From: Kitasatospora aureofaciens
GTDB taxonomy: Bacteria > Actinomycetota > Actinomycetes > Streptomycetales > Streptomycetaceae
Reading direction: 5' to 3'
Length of the DNA stretch: 64,000 nucleotides
NCBI RefSeq assembly: GCF_001188955.3
Contig: NZ_JPRF03000012.1
Coordinates: 62,001-126,000, forward strand
In this document: positions 38,261-46,960 of the stretch, in pieces
Layout: each line of letters starts with the position of its first letter
How positions within the stretch are numbered: the first letter of the stretch is position 1
Translations under genes and position numbers: made by a program
Notes under the pieces: model-generated
What the model was told of the DNA's origin: nothing
The model's input: only the letters and a program-made list of their open reading frames with translations
The model's database searches: none

Positions 38261-39082
38261 GTGACTGATGATCGTGGGGGAACGGTGGAGACCGGCGCCG
38301 AGGGGGCCGGAACCGCCGCGGGCACGGAGACGGCCGCCGAGCCCGACGGTGGCGGGGCCACACCGCGGGTGGGGCTCCAGGTGGGCGCGGCGGTCGTACC
38401 GGTGGGGGTGCTGTTCGCGGGGCTCTGGGTCCTGGCCGGGAGGGAGCGCGACGGCGTCGCACCGGCGAAGTGCACTGCGGCGACGGAGAAGGACTCGCCG
38501 AAGTACCCGGCGCTGTGCGCCGCGCTCAACCGGCCCGACCAGCCGGTGCTCGTGGGGGTGCCGGAGGAGCGGGTGCTGGTGGCCCAGCCCGGGCTGTCGG
38601 CGGCCCTCGGTCCGGGTCTGACCAAGGAGGACTACGGCTCGGCGGAGGTGCAGTTCAGGGAGCTGTACGTCGAGCTCGCCGACCACGGGGACGTCGACGT
38701 GGCGGACTTCCCTTCACCCGGCGACCCGACGATCGCGCGCACGCCGGTGCTCGGGCACCAGGCGCTGGTCTACCGCTCGCCCACGATCTCGTTCTCGATC
38801 CCGCTCGGCGGCGGGAAGTCCACCACCGGCACCGGCTCCGCGGCCCACTCCCTGGCCGTGGCGAAGAACCAGGACGGGACCGGCGGTACCTTCGAGGTCA
38901 GCATCTGGCGCAAGGACTCCGGGCCGATCGACGACGCGACCCTCTACCGGGTGGCCGAGGCGGTGCTGCCGGGTCTGCAGGGCTGGGCGGGCGAAACGGT
39001 GGGCGGAACTCCGACGGGCGGAAGTCCGACGGCCGGAAGCCCGACGGCCGGAAGCCCGACGGGCCGCCCGACGACGGGCTGA
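38261..39082 (+). CDS. DUF6215-family membrane-anchored protein
   Basis: A 273-residue protein. A polar acidic leader (1-35) and one membrane segment (about 39-58, GAAVVPVGVLFAGLWVLAG) precede an external domain: DSPKYPALCAALNRPDQPVLVGVPEER, SAEVQFRELYVEL, LGHQALVYRSPTISFSI, FEVSIWRKDSG. It ends in a repetitive Gly-Pro-Thr tail. The pattern matches DUF6215 of Streptomyces as I recall it; function unknown. GTG start at 38261. Confidence 0.8.
   Translation: MTDDRGGTVETGAEGAGTAAGTETAAEPDGGGATPRVGLQVGAAVVPVGVLFAGLWVLAGRERDGVAPAKCTAATEKDSPKYPALCAALNRPDQPVLVGVPEERVLVAQPGLSAALGPGLTKEDYGSAEVQFRELYVELADHGDVDVADFPSPGDPTIARTPVLGHQALVYRSPTISFSIPLGGGKSTTGTGSAAHSLAVAKNQDGTGGTFEVSIWRKDSGPIDDATLYRVAEAVLPGLQGWAGETVGGTPTGGSPTAGSPTAGSPTGRPTTG
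39002..39061. repeat. 15-bp tandem repeat, 4 copies, at the 3' end of the DUF6215 gene
   Basis: GGCGGAACTCCGACG, GGCGGAAGTCCGACG, then two identical GCCGGAAGCCCGACG units. In frame, encoding (G/A)G(T/S)PT repeats. Confidence 0.85.
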
Positions 39083-39104
39083 CCGACAGGGCGAGGGGGC
39101 GCAC

Positions 39105-39674
39105 GTGCTGGTGACGCTGACCGGTGGCGCCGGCGCGGGCAAGACGACACTGGCCGCCGCCCTGGCGGCAGCCGCCGGGCCGGGCGGCCGGGTGCGGGTG
39201 CTGCACGGCGACGACTACTACTACGCCGAGCCCGGGCGTGGCGGCGTCTGGGCGCCGGACGAGGCCGGGGTGCCGCGGCTTGACGTGGGGGATCCGCGCT
39301 CGGTGGACGCCGGGCGGCTCGCGGACGACATCGACGCCGCGCTCGGGGAGGCCCGGGTGGTGGTCGTGGACGGACTGTTCGCCCGTACCGTCGCCCCGCG
39401 CCGCCCCTGCGCCCGTCTCGACGTCTTCGTCGACCTGCCGGCCGACCTTCGGCTGGCGCGCAAGATCGAGCGCAAGTGCGTCGCCGGCGGCTTCCCGCTG
39501 GCGGTGCTGCTGCGGAACTACGTCGGCCACCGGCGGGCCGCTCACGAGCGCCATGTCGAGCCGCTGCGGGCGCGGTGCGATCTGGTGGTCGACGGCGCGC
39601 TGGCTCCGGAGGCGCTGGCCGGGCAGGTGTGGGCGGCGGCTGCCGCCAGGGACGGGCAGGGCCGCGTTTCCTAA
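39105..39674 (+). CDS. Uridine kinase-like P-loop NTPase
   Basis: A 189-residue kinase with Walker A LTGGAGAGKTTLA (residues 5-17) and LHGDDYYYAEPG, a uridine-kinase-like substrate loop. VVVVDGLFA is the Walker B-like strand, and DLPADLRLARKIERKCV is the lid arginine region. Uridine kinases and small-molecule kinases of this shape are hard to tell apart from sequence. GTG at 39105 follows GAGGGGG. It lies 22 bases after the DUF6215 gene and may share its transcript. Confidence 0.8.
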   Translation: MLVTLTGGAGAGKTTLAAALAAAAGPGGRVRVLHGDDYYYAEPGRGGVWAPDEAGVPRLDVGDPRSVDAGRLADDIDAALGEARVVVVDGLFARTVAPRRPCARLDVFVDLPADLRLARKIERKCVAGGFPLAVLLRNYVGHRRAAHERHVEPLRARCDLVVDGALAPEALAGQVWAAAAARDGQGRVS

Positions 39675-39755
39675 CGTTCCGGCCGGTCAGGGCCTCCTAT
39701 GTCCAGGGTAGGACGGGGTTTTCCCTGCTCTTTGTTTAGGATCTTGCCCTGCTCT

Positions 39756-39777
39756 GCGACGATCCGATGATCGTCGC
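39756..39777. promoter_or_regulatory. Palindrome GCGACGATC-cgat-GATCGTCGC
   Basis: Perfect 9-bp inverted repeat in a low-GC stretch 40 bases before the PQQ-like membrane gene. It could be an operator or the terminator of the preceding kinase gene. Confidence 0.4.
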
Positions 39778-39816
39778 CCTACTGCGGGGGCGGCGCTTCG
39801 CAGGGGAGAGACCGGC

Positions 39817-41316
39817 ATGGCCGAGTGGCCCGAGGACAGTGTCGTCCGGGCACGGATGGAGTGGCGCGCCAGGTTCGTCATGCACCGGGAGGCCTGGATG
39901 GTCGTCTCAGGCGGCGTCCTGGGGGCCGTGTTCGCGAGCATGGGGCTGGCGGTGCTCCTCGGCCCCGCGAACGGTTTCGGCGGCGACAGCCTCGGCTACA
40001 TGGGCGCCATCAGCATCCTCGGGCTGCTGCCCTGCGGCGCGGGCTTCGTCTGGGCGCTGATCCACCCCCGGCGCGGGCTCCCCGCGGCGGCCGTCGGCAC
40101 CGTGCTGGGGCTGGCGATCTTCCTCTGCTTCGCGGGCGACGGTCTCAACGACTCCTGGAAGGCCCCGCCGGACCACCCGGCGACCGTCCGCGCGGTCGGC
40201 AGCTGGACCAGCGGAGACCTGGTGGTGCGGGTCCGCCCCGACCAGGTGGTGGCCTACCGCAGCGGCGGCGGGTCGGTGGCCTGGCGGTGGACGCCGCCCG
40301 GCGAGGACTCCGTGTGCACGATGAGCCGGGGGATCGGAGCGGGCGGCGTCGGCCTGGTCGGCCACTCGCCGCACGGCAAGCCCTGTTCCGCCGTGACGGC
40401 GCTCAACCTCGCGGACGGCAAGGAGAGTTGGACCGACACCGTGGAGGCGCCGGCCCGGGACGGGGACAGCGCGGACTCGGACCTCGTCGCGGTGGTGGGC
40501 ACCCGGGCCGTGCTGCAGGGCACCGACGGCTGGCGGGCGGTACGGCTGGCGGACGGCCGGGAGCTGTGGCGCAGCGCACCCGACGCCGGGTGCACGCCGC
40601 TGGAGGTCGCGGGCGGGGAGCAGGACGTGGTGACGGCCGCACAGTGCGGCGACGGCGCGGCGGTCCTCCGCTCGCTGGCACCCGGGGACGGAACGGGGCG
40701 GACGCGGGTGGACCTGCCGGTGGACGGCGGGGTCAAGAACCTCATGGTGGTGTCGGTCGAGCCGCTCGCGGTCTGGGTCGACGCCCAGGCCGACCGCGGC
40801 ACCCACGCGGTGCTCAGCTACGACCGGTCCGGGAAGCAGCGCGCCTCGATACCGGTCTCCGGCGACGAGTACGACCTGGACGTGATGCTCGGCGGGGTGC
40901 ACGCCTTCGACGAGTTCACCGCCCGGCCGCTGTTCGGCGGCGTGGTCGTCGGCGACCTGTTCATCGTCCCGGGTGAGAAGCCCGGCGACGTCGGCATCAG
41001 CGGTGGCACCCACCCGGGCCGCACGGCCACCGGACGGCTGGTCGCGTACTCGCTGGCGGACGGCGGCAAGCGGTGGACGGCCGGGCTGGACGACCAGGTG
41101 ACGGGCGTGCTGGTGGACGGCGGCTCGGTCTGGGCGATGACCCGCGACAAGCTGACCCGGGTCGACGCGGCGACCGGCCGCCGCAGCCGCGAGCTGGACG
41201 TCAACGACACCGCCTCGCTGTACCCGGTGGACCTGACGATGGCGGGCCGGGAGCGGTTCACGGTCGTCGCGGAGGACGGGACCGGGGACGAGCCGCCGGT
41301 CCGGGGGATGAGCTGA
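39817..41316 (+). CDS. Membrane protein with PQQ-like beta-propeller domain
   Basis: A 499-residue protein. Three hydrophobic segments occupy about residues 28-105 (VVSGGVLGAVFASMGLAVLL, YMGAISILGLLPCGAGFVWAL, PAAAVGTVLGLAIFLCFAG). Then comes a large domain of repeated outer-strand motifs typical of PQQ/WD-like propellers: VVAYRSGGGSVAWRW, VTALNLADGKESWTDTV, WRAVRLADGRELWRS, LVAYSLADGGKRWTAGL, LTRVDAATGRRSRELDV. Probably a surface-exposed sensing or scaffolding protein. No catalytic motif. ATG at 39817 follows CAGGGGAGAG. Confidence 0.8.
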   Translation: MAEWPEDSVVRARMEWRARFVMHREAWMVVSGGVLGAVFASMGLAVLLGPANGFGGDSLGYMGAISILGLLPCGAGFVWALIHPRRGLPAAAVGTVLGLAIFLCFAGDGLNDSWKAPPDHPATVRAVGSWTSGDLVVRVRPDQVVAYRSGGGSVAWRWTPPGEDSVCTMSRGIGAGGVGLVGHSPHGKPCSAVTALNLADGKESWTDTVEAPARDGDSADSDLVAVVGTRAVLQGTDGWRAVRLADGRELWRSAPDAGCTPLEVAGGEQDVVTAAQCGDGAAVLRSLAPGDGTGRTRVDLPVDGGVKNLMVVSVEPLAVWVDAQADRGTHAVLSYDRSGKQRASIPVSGDEYDLDVMLGGVHAFDEFTARPLFGGVVVGDLFIVPGEKPGDVGISGGTHPGRTATGRLVAYSLADGGKRWTAGLDDQVTGVLVDGGSVWAMTRDKLTRVDAATGRRSRELDVNDTASLYPVDLTMAGRERFTVVAEDGTGDEPPVRGMS

Positions 41317-41412
41317 GCGGGTCTTCGGGGGCGGCGCACGGCGCGGGCTGAGCGTTCCAGGTGGGTGTGTCAGGCTGGTGGGGGAGCACCGCCGAGCGTC
41401 GGGAGGCTCGTA

Positions 41413-42222
41413 ATGGCCGAAATCAGGGTGAACGGGATCTCACTGCACTACGAGGCCCGTGGCGAGGGGCCCGGCGTCGTCCTGGTGCACGGTTCGTGGA
41501 GCGACGCGGACACCTGGGAGCGGGTGCTGCCGGGACTGGCCGAGTCCACCACCGCCGTCGCGTACGACCGCCGGGGCCACAGCCGCAGTGAGGACCTGCT
41601 CACCCAGGGTTCGGTGCACGAGGACGCGGCCGACCTCGCCGGGCTGGTCCAGGGGCTCGGCCTGGCGCCCGCCTTCGTCTATGGGGACTCGTACGGCGCC
41701 CTGATCACCCTGCGGCTCGCCGCCGCCCGCCCCGACCTGTTGCGCGGCATCGCGGTGCACGAGCCGCCCGGCAGCGGCATCCTGCTCACCGATCCGGACC
41801 TGCGACCGATCGGCACCGCCTTCGCGGACCGGATCGCCGCCGTCCGGGAGCTGCTGAGCCAGGCCGAGTCCGCCGCGGCCGCCGAGCTGTACGTGGACAG
41901 CCTGGCCTTCGGGCCGGGCGCCTGGGAGCAGCTGCCGGCGCCGGTCCGGCACGCCTACATCCGCAATGCGCCGACCTACCTGGACGAGCTGCGCGACCCG
42001 GACGCGCTGGACCTCGACCTCGCCGGGCTGGCCCGGTTCACCGAGCCCGCGCTGCTCACCCAGAGCGACGACAGCGCGCCGATGTTCGGCGAGGTGCTGG
42101 ACCTGATCGACCTCGCCCTGCCGAAGGCGGAGCGGCACCTGTACACCGGTGCCGGTCACGCTCCGCACCTGTCGCAGCCGGAGGAGTGGGTGCGGGTGGT
42201 GCTCCCGCGCGCATTGGCGTGA
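41413..42222 (+). CDS. Alpha/beta hydrolase
   Basis: A 269-residue cytoplasmic hydrolase. HGSWSDADTWERVLPGLAES is the oxyanion strand-loop, VYGDSYGALITLRLA carries the nucleophilic Ser, and GAGHAPHLSQPEEWV the catalytic His; the Asp is probably in the DDSAPM region. It resembles haloperoxidase or esterase-type hydrolases; substrate unknown. ATG at 41413 is preceded by GGGAGG. Confidence 0.88.
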   Translation: MAEIRVNGISLHYEARGEGPGVVLVHGSWSDADTWERVLPGLAESTTAVAYDRRGHSRSEDLLTQGSVHEDAADLAGLVQGLGLAPAFVYGDSYGALITLRLAAARPDLLRGIAVHEPPGSGILLTDPDLRPIGTAFADRIAAVRELLSQAESAAAAELYVDSLAFGPGAWEQLPAPVRHAYIRNAPTYLDELRDPDALDLDLAGLARFTEPALLTQSDDSAPMFGEVLDLIDLALPKAERHLYTGAGHAPHLSQPEEWVRVVLPRALA

Positions 42223-42229
42223 GACGGAC

Positions 42230-42408
42230 CCGAGGGGCGTGAAAGCCGCGGGGTCGATCTCGGCGTCCAGCACCGCCCGGGCGTCCGGCCAGTACGGCGC
42301 GAGGGCCAGCTCCCAGTAGTGTCCCAGCTTGTTGACCGCCTCGTGCAGCGGTGAGACCACGAAACGGGTGCGGGCGAGCCCGGCCGAGTCGATGGTGAGC
42401 CGGATCAT
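42230..42408 (-). pseudogene. 5' remnant of a winged-helix (ArsR-like) regulator gene
   Basis: A good start (ATG 42408 after GGAGG) opens MIRLTIDSAGLARTRFVVSP, then LHEAVNKLGHYWELAL, the typical beginning of long streptomycete ArsR/winged-helix regulators. About 55 residues later the frame runs into the hydrolase gene on the opposite strand, with no HTH. The frame stays open only because it is antisense to a GC-rich gene. A deletion or rearrangement has removed the 3' part. Confidence 0.5.
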
Positions 42409-42494
42409 GCCGTCCTCCCCCTGTCGGACTGTTCGAAAGCTGCAGATCCAGGTGCCGGAACAGGCGGATTCGTCACCCTTTCGGACCGCGACTC

Positions 42495-42510
42495 TTCGAC
42501 CCTGGTCGAA
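42495..42510. promoter_or_regulatory. Inverted repeat TTCGACC-ct-GGTCGAA
   Basis: Perfect 7-bp arms between the ArsR-like remnant and the secreted hydrolase, with several nearby TTCGAA/TTCGxA half-sites. It could be the former operator of the broken regulator. Confidence 0.4.
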
Positions 42511-42604
42511 TCCTGGCACGAATGCTCGCGTTCGAAGTCGCACCGGGCACAAGCTACTTCCGTGACCGCGTCAGTTCGGACGCGGCGCGAGCGGAAGGAC
42601 GAAC

Positions 42605-44002
42605 ATGACGAGCACGCGCGGCCGCATCGCCGCCCTGCTGGGCGCCGTGGCGGTGGTCGCCGGCACCACGCTGGCCACCCCCGCCGCCGCGGCGCCGGAC
42701 CGGTCGGTCGACGCGCACCGGCAGGGCGGCGGGATCACCGGCCAGGCCCCCTGCCAGGGAGCGCCCGAATTCACCTGCGGGACCGTCACCGTGCCGCTGG
42801 ACCACAGCGGACGGACCCCGGGAAACCTCCAGCTCGACGTGGCGGTGACCGGCAACGCCGACGCCCCCAAGGGCGACCTGCTGTTCCTCACCGGCGGCCC
42901 CGGCCAGCCCGGCGTGCCGCTGATGCGCCGGATCGCGAGCAAGATCGCGCCGGTGCTGAAGGACTACCGACTGGTGATGTACGACCAGCGCGGCACCGGC
43001 GAGCGCGCCCTCCGGTGCCCCGGCCTCCAGGAGGACATGGGCTCCTCCGACCTCGCCGTGCCGCGCAAGCAGTCCATCGCCGACTGCGCCACCGCGCTCG
43101 GCCCGAACGCCCGCTTCTACAGCACCGCGGACACCGTCGGCGACATCGATCTGCTGCGCCAGGCCCTCGGCGATCACCGGCTGACCCTCGACGGCGTCTC
43201 GTACGGCACCTTCGTCGCCGAGCGCTACGCCCTCGCCCACCCCGCGCACGTGGCCCGGCTGGTGCTCGACTCCGTGGTGCCGCAGGGCGGTTACGACCCG
43301 ATGGACCTGGTCGCGCTGCCCGCCACCGCCCGGGTGCTGCGCACCGCCTGCCGGGCCACCGGCTGCACCACCGACCCGGCCGAGGATCTGGCCGCCACCG
43401 TCCGCACGTACGGCAACGGGACGCAGATCCTGGACGCGCTCACCAGCTACGAGTTCGCCGACCCCAACTACGGCGGGGTGCCGGAAGCCCTGCACGAAGC
43501 CGCCGGCGGGCACCCGGAGAAGCTCCAGGCCTTCATCGACCAGGTGCACAAGGGCGATGCCGCGCCGGCCGAGGCGCTCAGCCAGGGTCTGCACGCCGCC
43601 ACCCTGTGCGCCGACGGGCGCTACCCGTGGGGCTCCTCGGACACCCCGGTCGACGGCCGGGCGGACGCACTGGCGCGGACCCGGCAGGACCTGACCGCCG
43701 AGCAGACCTGGCCGTACGACGCGGCGACCGCGACCGGGCTGGGCAGCCTGCTGGTCTGCCAGGACTGGCCGCGCGAGCAGGTGCCGCCGCTGCCGCCGGC
43801 GCACCGCAAGCTGCCCAACGTGCCGGTGCTGCTGCTCGGCGGGGACCGGGACCTCTCCACGCCGTACGAGTGGCTGTACCAGCAGGCGGCGCTGACCCAC
43901 GACCCCCAGATCGTGATCGTCCCGGGGGCGGCGCACTCGGTGCAGACCCGGGCCGCCGATCCGGCCGGGCGGCAGGCGGTCTACGACTTCCTGCTCAAGT
44001 AG
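42605..44002 (+). CDS. Secreted alpha/beta hydrolase (tripeptidyl aminopeptidase-like)
   Basis: A 465-residue exported serine hydrolase. Signal peptide: TSTRGRIAALLGAVAVVAGTTLATPAAAA, cleaved near AAA-AP. Catalytic domain: LLFLTGGPGQPGVPL (oxyanion), VMYDQRGTGERALRCPGL, LDGVSYGTFVAERYAL (Ser), LLLGGDRDLSTPYEW (Asp), VPGAAHSVQTRA (His). The arrangement matches the Streptomyces tripeptidyl aminopeptidase/SlpD-type family with its C-terminal TAP-like domain. ATG at 42605 follows GGAAGGACG. Likely a peptidase used on extracellular peptides. Confidence 0.88.
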   Translation: MTSTRGRIAALLGAVAVVAGTTLATPAAAAPDRSVDAHRQGGGITGQAPCQGAPEFTCGTVTVPLDHSGRTPGNLQLDVAVTGNADAPKGDLLFLTGGPGQPGVPLMRRIASKIAPVLKDYRLVMYDQRGTGERALRCPGLQEDMGSSDLAVPRKQSIADCATALGPNARFYSTADTVGDIDLLRQALGDHRLTLDGVSYGTFVAERYALAHPAHVARLVLDSVVPQGGYDPMDLVALPATARVLRTACRATGCTTDPAEDLAATVRTYGNGTQILDALTSYEFADPNYGGVPEALHEAAGGHPEKLQAFIDQVHKGDAAPAEALSQGLHAATLCADGRYPWGSSDTPVDGRADALARTRQDLTAEQTWPYDAATATGLGSLLVCQDWPREQVPPLPPAHRKLPNVPVLLLGGDRDLSTPYEWLYQQAALTHDPQIVIVPGAAHSVQTRAADPAGRQAVYDFLLK

Positions 44003-44094
44003 CCGGTCTGCGGATCCGACCAGCCCGTTGCCGCGCAGGCGGCCGTTCGGCGGTGGTCCGTTCCGTACAGGGGTCGGAACGGGCCGCCGCCGGA

Positions 44095-44676
44095 TCACAG
44101 TTCGGCCGCGCCCCAGCCGTCGTCGGGCAGGGTGCGGTCCGGCTCGGGGCAGTCGGGGTGGTCGTAGCCCCAGAGGCTCACCTTGTGCAGCAGCCAGTCC
44201 GCCAAGGGCGGTTGGTCCTGGTCGAGCCGGTCGACCAGGACGAAGCCGACCCGGACCTCCTCGGCCGGTGCGACCTCCAGGGTCCGCTGGTCGGGGATGT
44301 TCTGGTAGGTCACGGACTCCCAGGAGCACCCGGCGGCGGCCAGCGCTGCGGTCAGCGCGGACTCGGTGACGCGGGTGCCGTACGTCCGCAACCCGCCGCC
44401 GTCCACCGGGAGTTCCAGCTCGCCGTGCCAGGTCGGCAGGGAGAAGGAGCGCAACCGGCGGCAGCGGCAGAAGACCGTCCAGGCGTCGCCCCAGCCGAAG
44501 GCGTGCGGCCAGCGGGTCTGCCTGTGGACGCGGCCGGAGTCGTACGGGTCGCCGAAGCGGGTGGCGAGCAGCGGAAGCGACGCGTCGTACCGCAGGCCGC
44601 CGAGGTCGGCGGTGGCGGCGAGTCCGGTCAGCAGGGCCAGGAAGTCGGCCGCGTCGGAGGGCGCCTGCGAGGTCAC
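44095..44676 (-). CDS. Hypothetical protein coupled to the serine hydrolase gene
   Basis: A 193-residue soluble protein: DFLALLTGLAATADLGGLRYDASLPLLATRFGDPYD at the start, an aromatic FGWGDAWTVFCRCRRLRSFSLPTW centre, and a C-terminus rich in acidic residues. No family recognised. It begins at a GTG whose GTGA overlaps the stop of the upstream beta-lactamase-like gene, so the two are translationally coupled. Confidence 0.72.
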   Translation of the reverse strand: MTSQAPSDAADFLALLTGLAATADLGGLRYDASLPLLATRFGDPYDSGRVHRQTRWPHAFGWGDAWTVFCRCRRLRSFSLPTWHGELELPVDGGGLRTYGTRVTESALTAALAAAGCSWESVTYQNIPDQRTLEVAPAEEVRVGFVLVDRLDQDQPPLADWLLHKVSLWGYDHPDCPEPDRTLPDDGWGAAEL

Positions 44677-45815
44677 CCCAGGCACGAGCGCACCGCCTCG
44701 ATCAGCCGGTTGGCGCGGGCGTCGCCGTGGCCGATCATCCGGTTCGCCACGTACCCGAAGCCGACGCCGAACTCGTCGTCGCCGAAGGCGAACTGGCCGC
44801 CCGCGCCGTCGTTGCCGAAGCTGCGCGCGCCGAGCAGCGGACGGAACGCGGGGGAGTCCAGCAGCAGGCCGGAGCCCCAGCGGGCGCCCATGTCGAAGCC
44901 CAGGAAGCCCTGGCCGGAGGAGAGTTCGCGGACCGCGTCGGTCACGGTGTCGTGCGAGAGCAGCCGGGGGGCGCCGTCCAGGCCGGTGGCCGCGGCCGCG
45001 TAGAGGCCGGCCAGTCCGGTGGCGGAGGCGACGGCGCCCGCGCCGGGCAGCTCGATCGCGTGCAGGGCCGGGTCGTTCCAGCCGTGCGGCACGTCCAGGC
45101 CGGGGAAGACCAGGGCGCCGTTCATGGTGACGATCCGGGTGAGCAGGTGCTCCGGGCCGGGCATCGGGCGACGGCCCTCGGCCTCCACCAGCCGGGCCAG
45201 GTGCGGGAGTTCGCTCTCCGGCAGGCCGATCCACAGCGGCAGGCCGAGCGGCTCGGCGATCTCCTTGCGCAGGAAGGCACCCGGGGTCAGGCCGGTGATC
45301 CGGCGGATCACCTCGCCGACCGCGAAGCCGAGCACATGGCCGTGGTACTCGTAGGTCGTTCCGGGCTCCCAGAGCGGCTGCTGCTCCTCGATCGCGCGGA
45401 CCACCGGCTGCCAGGCGGCGATCTGCTCGAAGGAGAGCGCCGCGTCCAGGGCCGGGATGCCGGCCCGGTGGCCGAGGATCATCCGGGTGGTGACGGACTG
45501 CTTGCCGTGGCGGGCGAACCCGGGCCAGTAGCGGGCGATCGGGGCGTCCAGGTCGAGCAGGCCGCGCTGGGCGAGCAGCAGGGCGCTGATGCCGACCGCG
45601 CCCTTGGCGCAGGAGAACACCGGGACCAGGGTGTCCTCGGTCCAGGCCCGGCCGGTGTTCTGGTCGGCGGTGCCGCCCCAGAGCTCGACCACCTTGCGGC
45701 CGTCGACGAACACGGTAACGGCGGCGCCGAGTTCGGGGAAGTCGGCGAAGTTGGCGGCGAAGGCGTCCGCGACGGCGCCGTAGCGTTCGTCGGCCCAGCC
45801 CTGGTACTGCTGCAT
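44673..45815 (-). CDS. Serine hydrolase, class C beta-lactamase/esterase family
   Basis: A 380-residue protein with the penicillin-binding fold. The catalytic SxxK is VFSCAKGAVG, the second motif is YEYHGHVLGFAVGE in the YxN/YxH position, and FGNDGAGGQFAFGDDE near the C-terminus stands where KTG/HxG is found. No signal peptide, so it is likely a cytoplasmic esterase of the EstB/LACTB type rather than an antibiotic beta-lactamase. ATG at 45815. Confidence 0.88.
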   Translation of the reverse strand: MQQYQGWADERYGAVADAFAANFADFPELGAAVTVFVDGRKVVELWGGTADQNTGRAWTEDTLVPVFSCAKGAVGISALLLAQRGLLDLDAPIARYWPGFARHGKQSVTTRMILGHRAGIPALDAALSFEQIAAWQPVVRAIEEQQPLWEPGTTYEYHGHVLGFAVGEVIRRITGLTPGAFLRKEIAEPLGLPLWIGLPESELPHLARLVEAEGRRPMPGPEHLLTRIVTMNGALVFPGLDVPHGWNDPALHAIELPGAGAVASATGLAGLYAAAATGLDGAPRLLSHDTVTDAVRELSSGQGFLGFDMGARWGSGLLLDSPAFRPLLGARSFGNDGAGGQFAFGDDEFGVGFGYVANRMIGHGDARANRLIEAVRSCLG

Positions 45816-46044
45816 GCGTGGTGCCCCGTTCTGTTCGCGCGGCGTCCGCGCACGGCGTCCGCCAAGATCGTCGACCGGACCACGGTACGGGGCCCGGGAG
45901 TCCGTGACGAGCGGTTTTGGCCGGCCCGCGACGGGTGGGACGGATGTGACGGAGCCGGCCCCGGGTTCAGCCGACGGCCGGGTCGCACACGAGGTCGGAC
46001 CCGGGGGCCGGGCGGCGGCTCGTACGGCGGCGTCCCGCTGCACC

Positions 46045-46515
46045 TCACCCGCCGTGCCGACGCCGGTGCGGCCAGGCGCTGAGACCGAGCGCGGTGCCGA
46101 TGCCGACGAAGGCCGCCGCGCCGGCCGGGCCCACCCAGCCGGTCAGCGGAGCGTCGGCGGCGCCGCTGCCGAGCGCCCCGACCAGGCCGGTGAGCAGGCC
46201 GTACGGGATCAGCAGGGTGCCCGCCCAGGCGGGGGCGAGCAGCAGGCGGCGGGCCGGCGGGCGGGTCGGCGGGCGGTGGGTGAGCACCAGGGCGAGGGCC
46301 ACGCCCGTCAGTGCCAGCACGGAGGTGAAGTCGATGCCGTGCCGTTCCAGCCAGACCAGGGCGGCGGGGGCGCCGTTGCGCCGGAACTCGTCCGCCATGT
46401 CGAAGCCGTCGGCCATCCCGGCCCGGCCGCCCGCCGCCCAGTAGGCCTTCAGCGCGATGTAGGGCAGGGCGAGGCCGGAGGCCAGGGCGACCAGGTGTCG
46501 GTGGCGGCGGGTCAT
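46045..46515 (-). CDS. Small integral membrane protein
   Basis: A 156-residue protein with four hydrophobic segments (LVALASGLALPYIALKAYW, FTSVLALTGVALALVL, LLLAPAWAGTLLIPYGLLTGLVGAL, GPAGAAAFVGIGTALGLSAW) and basic ends (TRRHRH, PHRRRHGG). ATG at 46515 has GAGGAG nine bases upstream. No family recognised. Confidence 0.7.
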   Translation of the reverse strand: MTRRHRHLVALASGLALPYIALKAYWAAGGRAGMADGFDMADEFRRNGAPAALVWLERHGIDFTSVLALTGVALALVLTHRPPTRPPARRLLLAPAWAGTLLIPYGLLTGLVGALGSGAADAPLTGWVGPAGAAAFVGIGTALGLSAWPHRRRHGG

Positions 46516-46728
46516 GGTGCGCACTCCTCTTCGTCGGTGGTCCCAGACTCGGGGAGCGGGCCTCGGCGGGCGTCCTGCGCGGGGAGGGGTGGGCTCCCCC
46601 GGGCGGGGGATCGGGAGGAGGAGGCGGGGTGGGGGCTGCGGGGCGCACGCAGATGGCTGCGCGCCCCTGCCGGCCCGGTAGCGCTGAAGCGGGTGCGGAC
46701 CCGTCGGCCCGCGCCCGCCGCCGTCATG

Positions 46729-46938
46729 TCACGGACGGAGGAGCGCGATGGGGTTGACCGGCGTCAGGTTGGCGTACACGCCGTTCCGGGCCGGCATGTG
46801 GTCGTGGCAGTTGCCGGTGCCGTTGCAGCCGTCGCACGGCTCGGCCCCGGTGCCGCCGCTCCGGTTGTCGAGCACCCGGTGGCGAATGCCCGGGGTCTGA
46901 CGGGCCGCCGGTCTGGGCAGGCTCGGTCGGACACGCAA
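46729..46938 (-). CDS. Possible small cysteine-containing protein
   Basis: A small frame with genome-like third-position bias in its last 48 codons (from an in-frame GTG at about 46875): VLDNRSGGTGAEPCDGC, then NGTGNCHDHMPARNG and VYANLTPVNPIALLRP. C-x2-C-x5-C followed by HDH could bind a metal. No Shine-Dalgarno is seen before the TTG at 46938 or the GTG. It could equally be the 3' end of a lost gene. Confidence 0.3.
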   Translation of the reverse strand: MRVRPSLPRPAARQTPGIRHRVLDNRSGGTGAEPCDGCNGTGNCHDHMPARNGVYANLTPVNPIALLRP

Positions 46939-46960
46939 CGCAGGCAGTGAGGAGCTGTTG

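Noticed and set aside
39002..39061. CRISPR-like tandem units
   Set aside because: Units are 15 bp, directly abutting, in frame within a coding sequence and without spacers.
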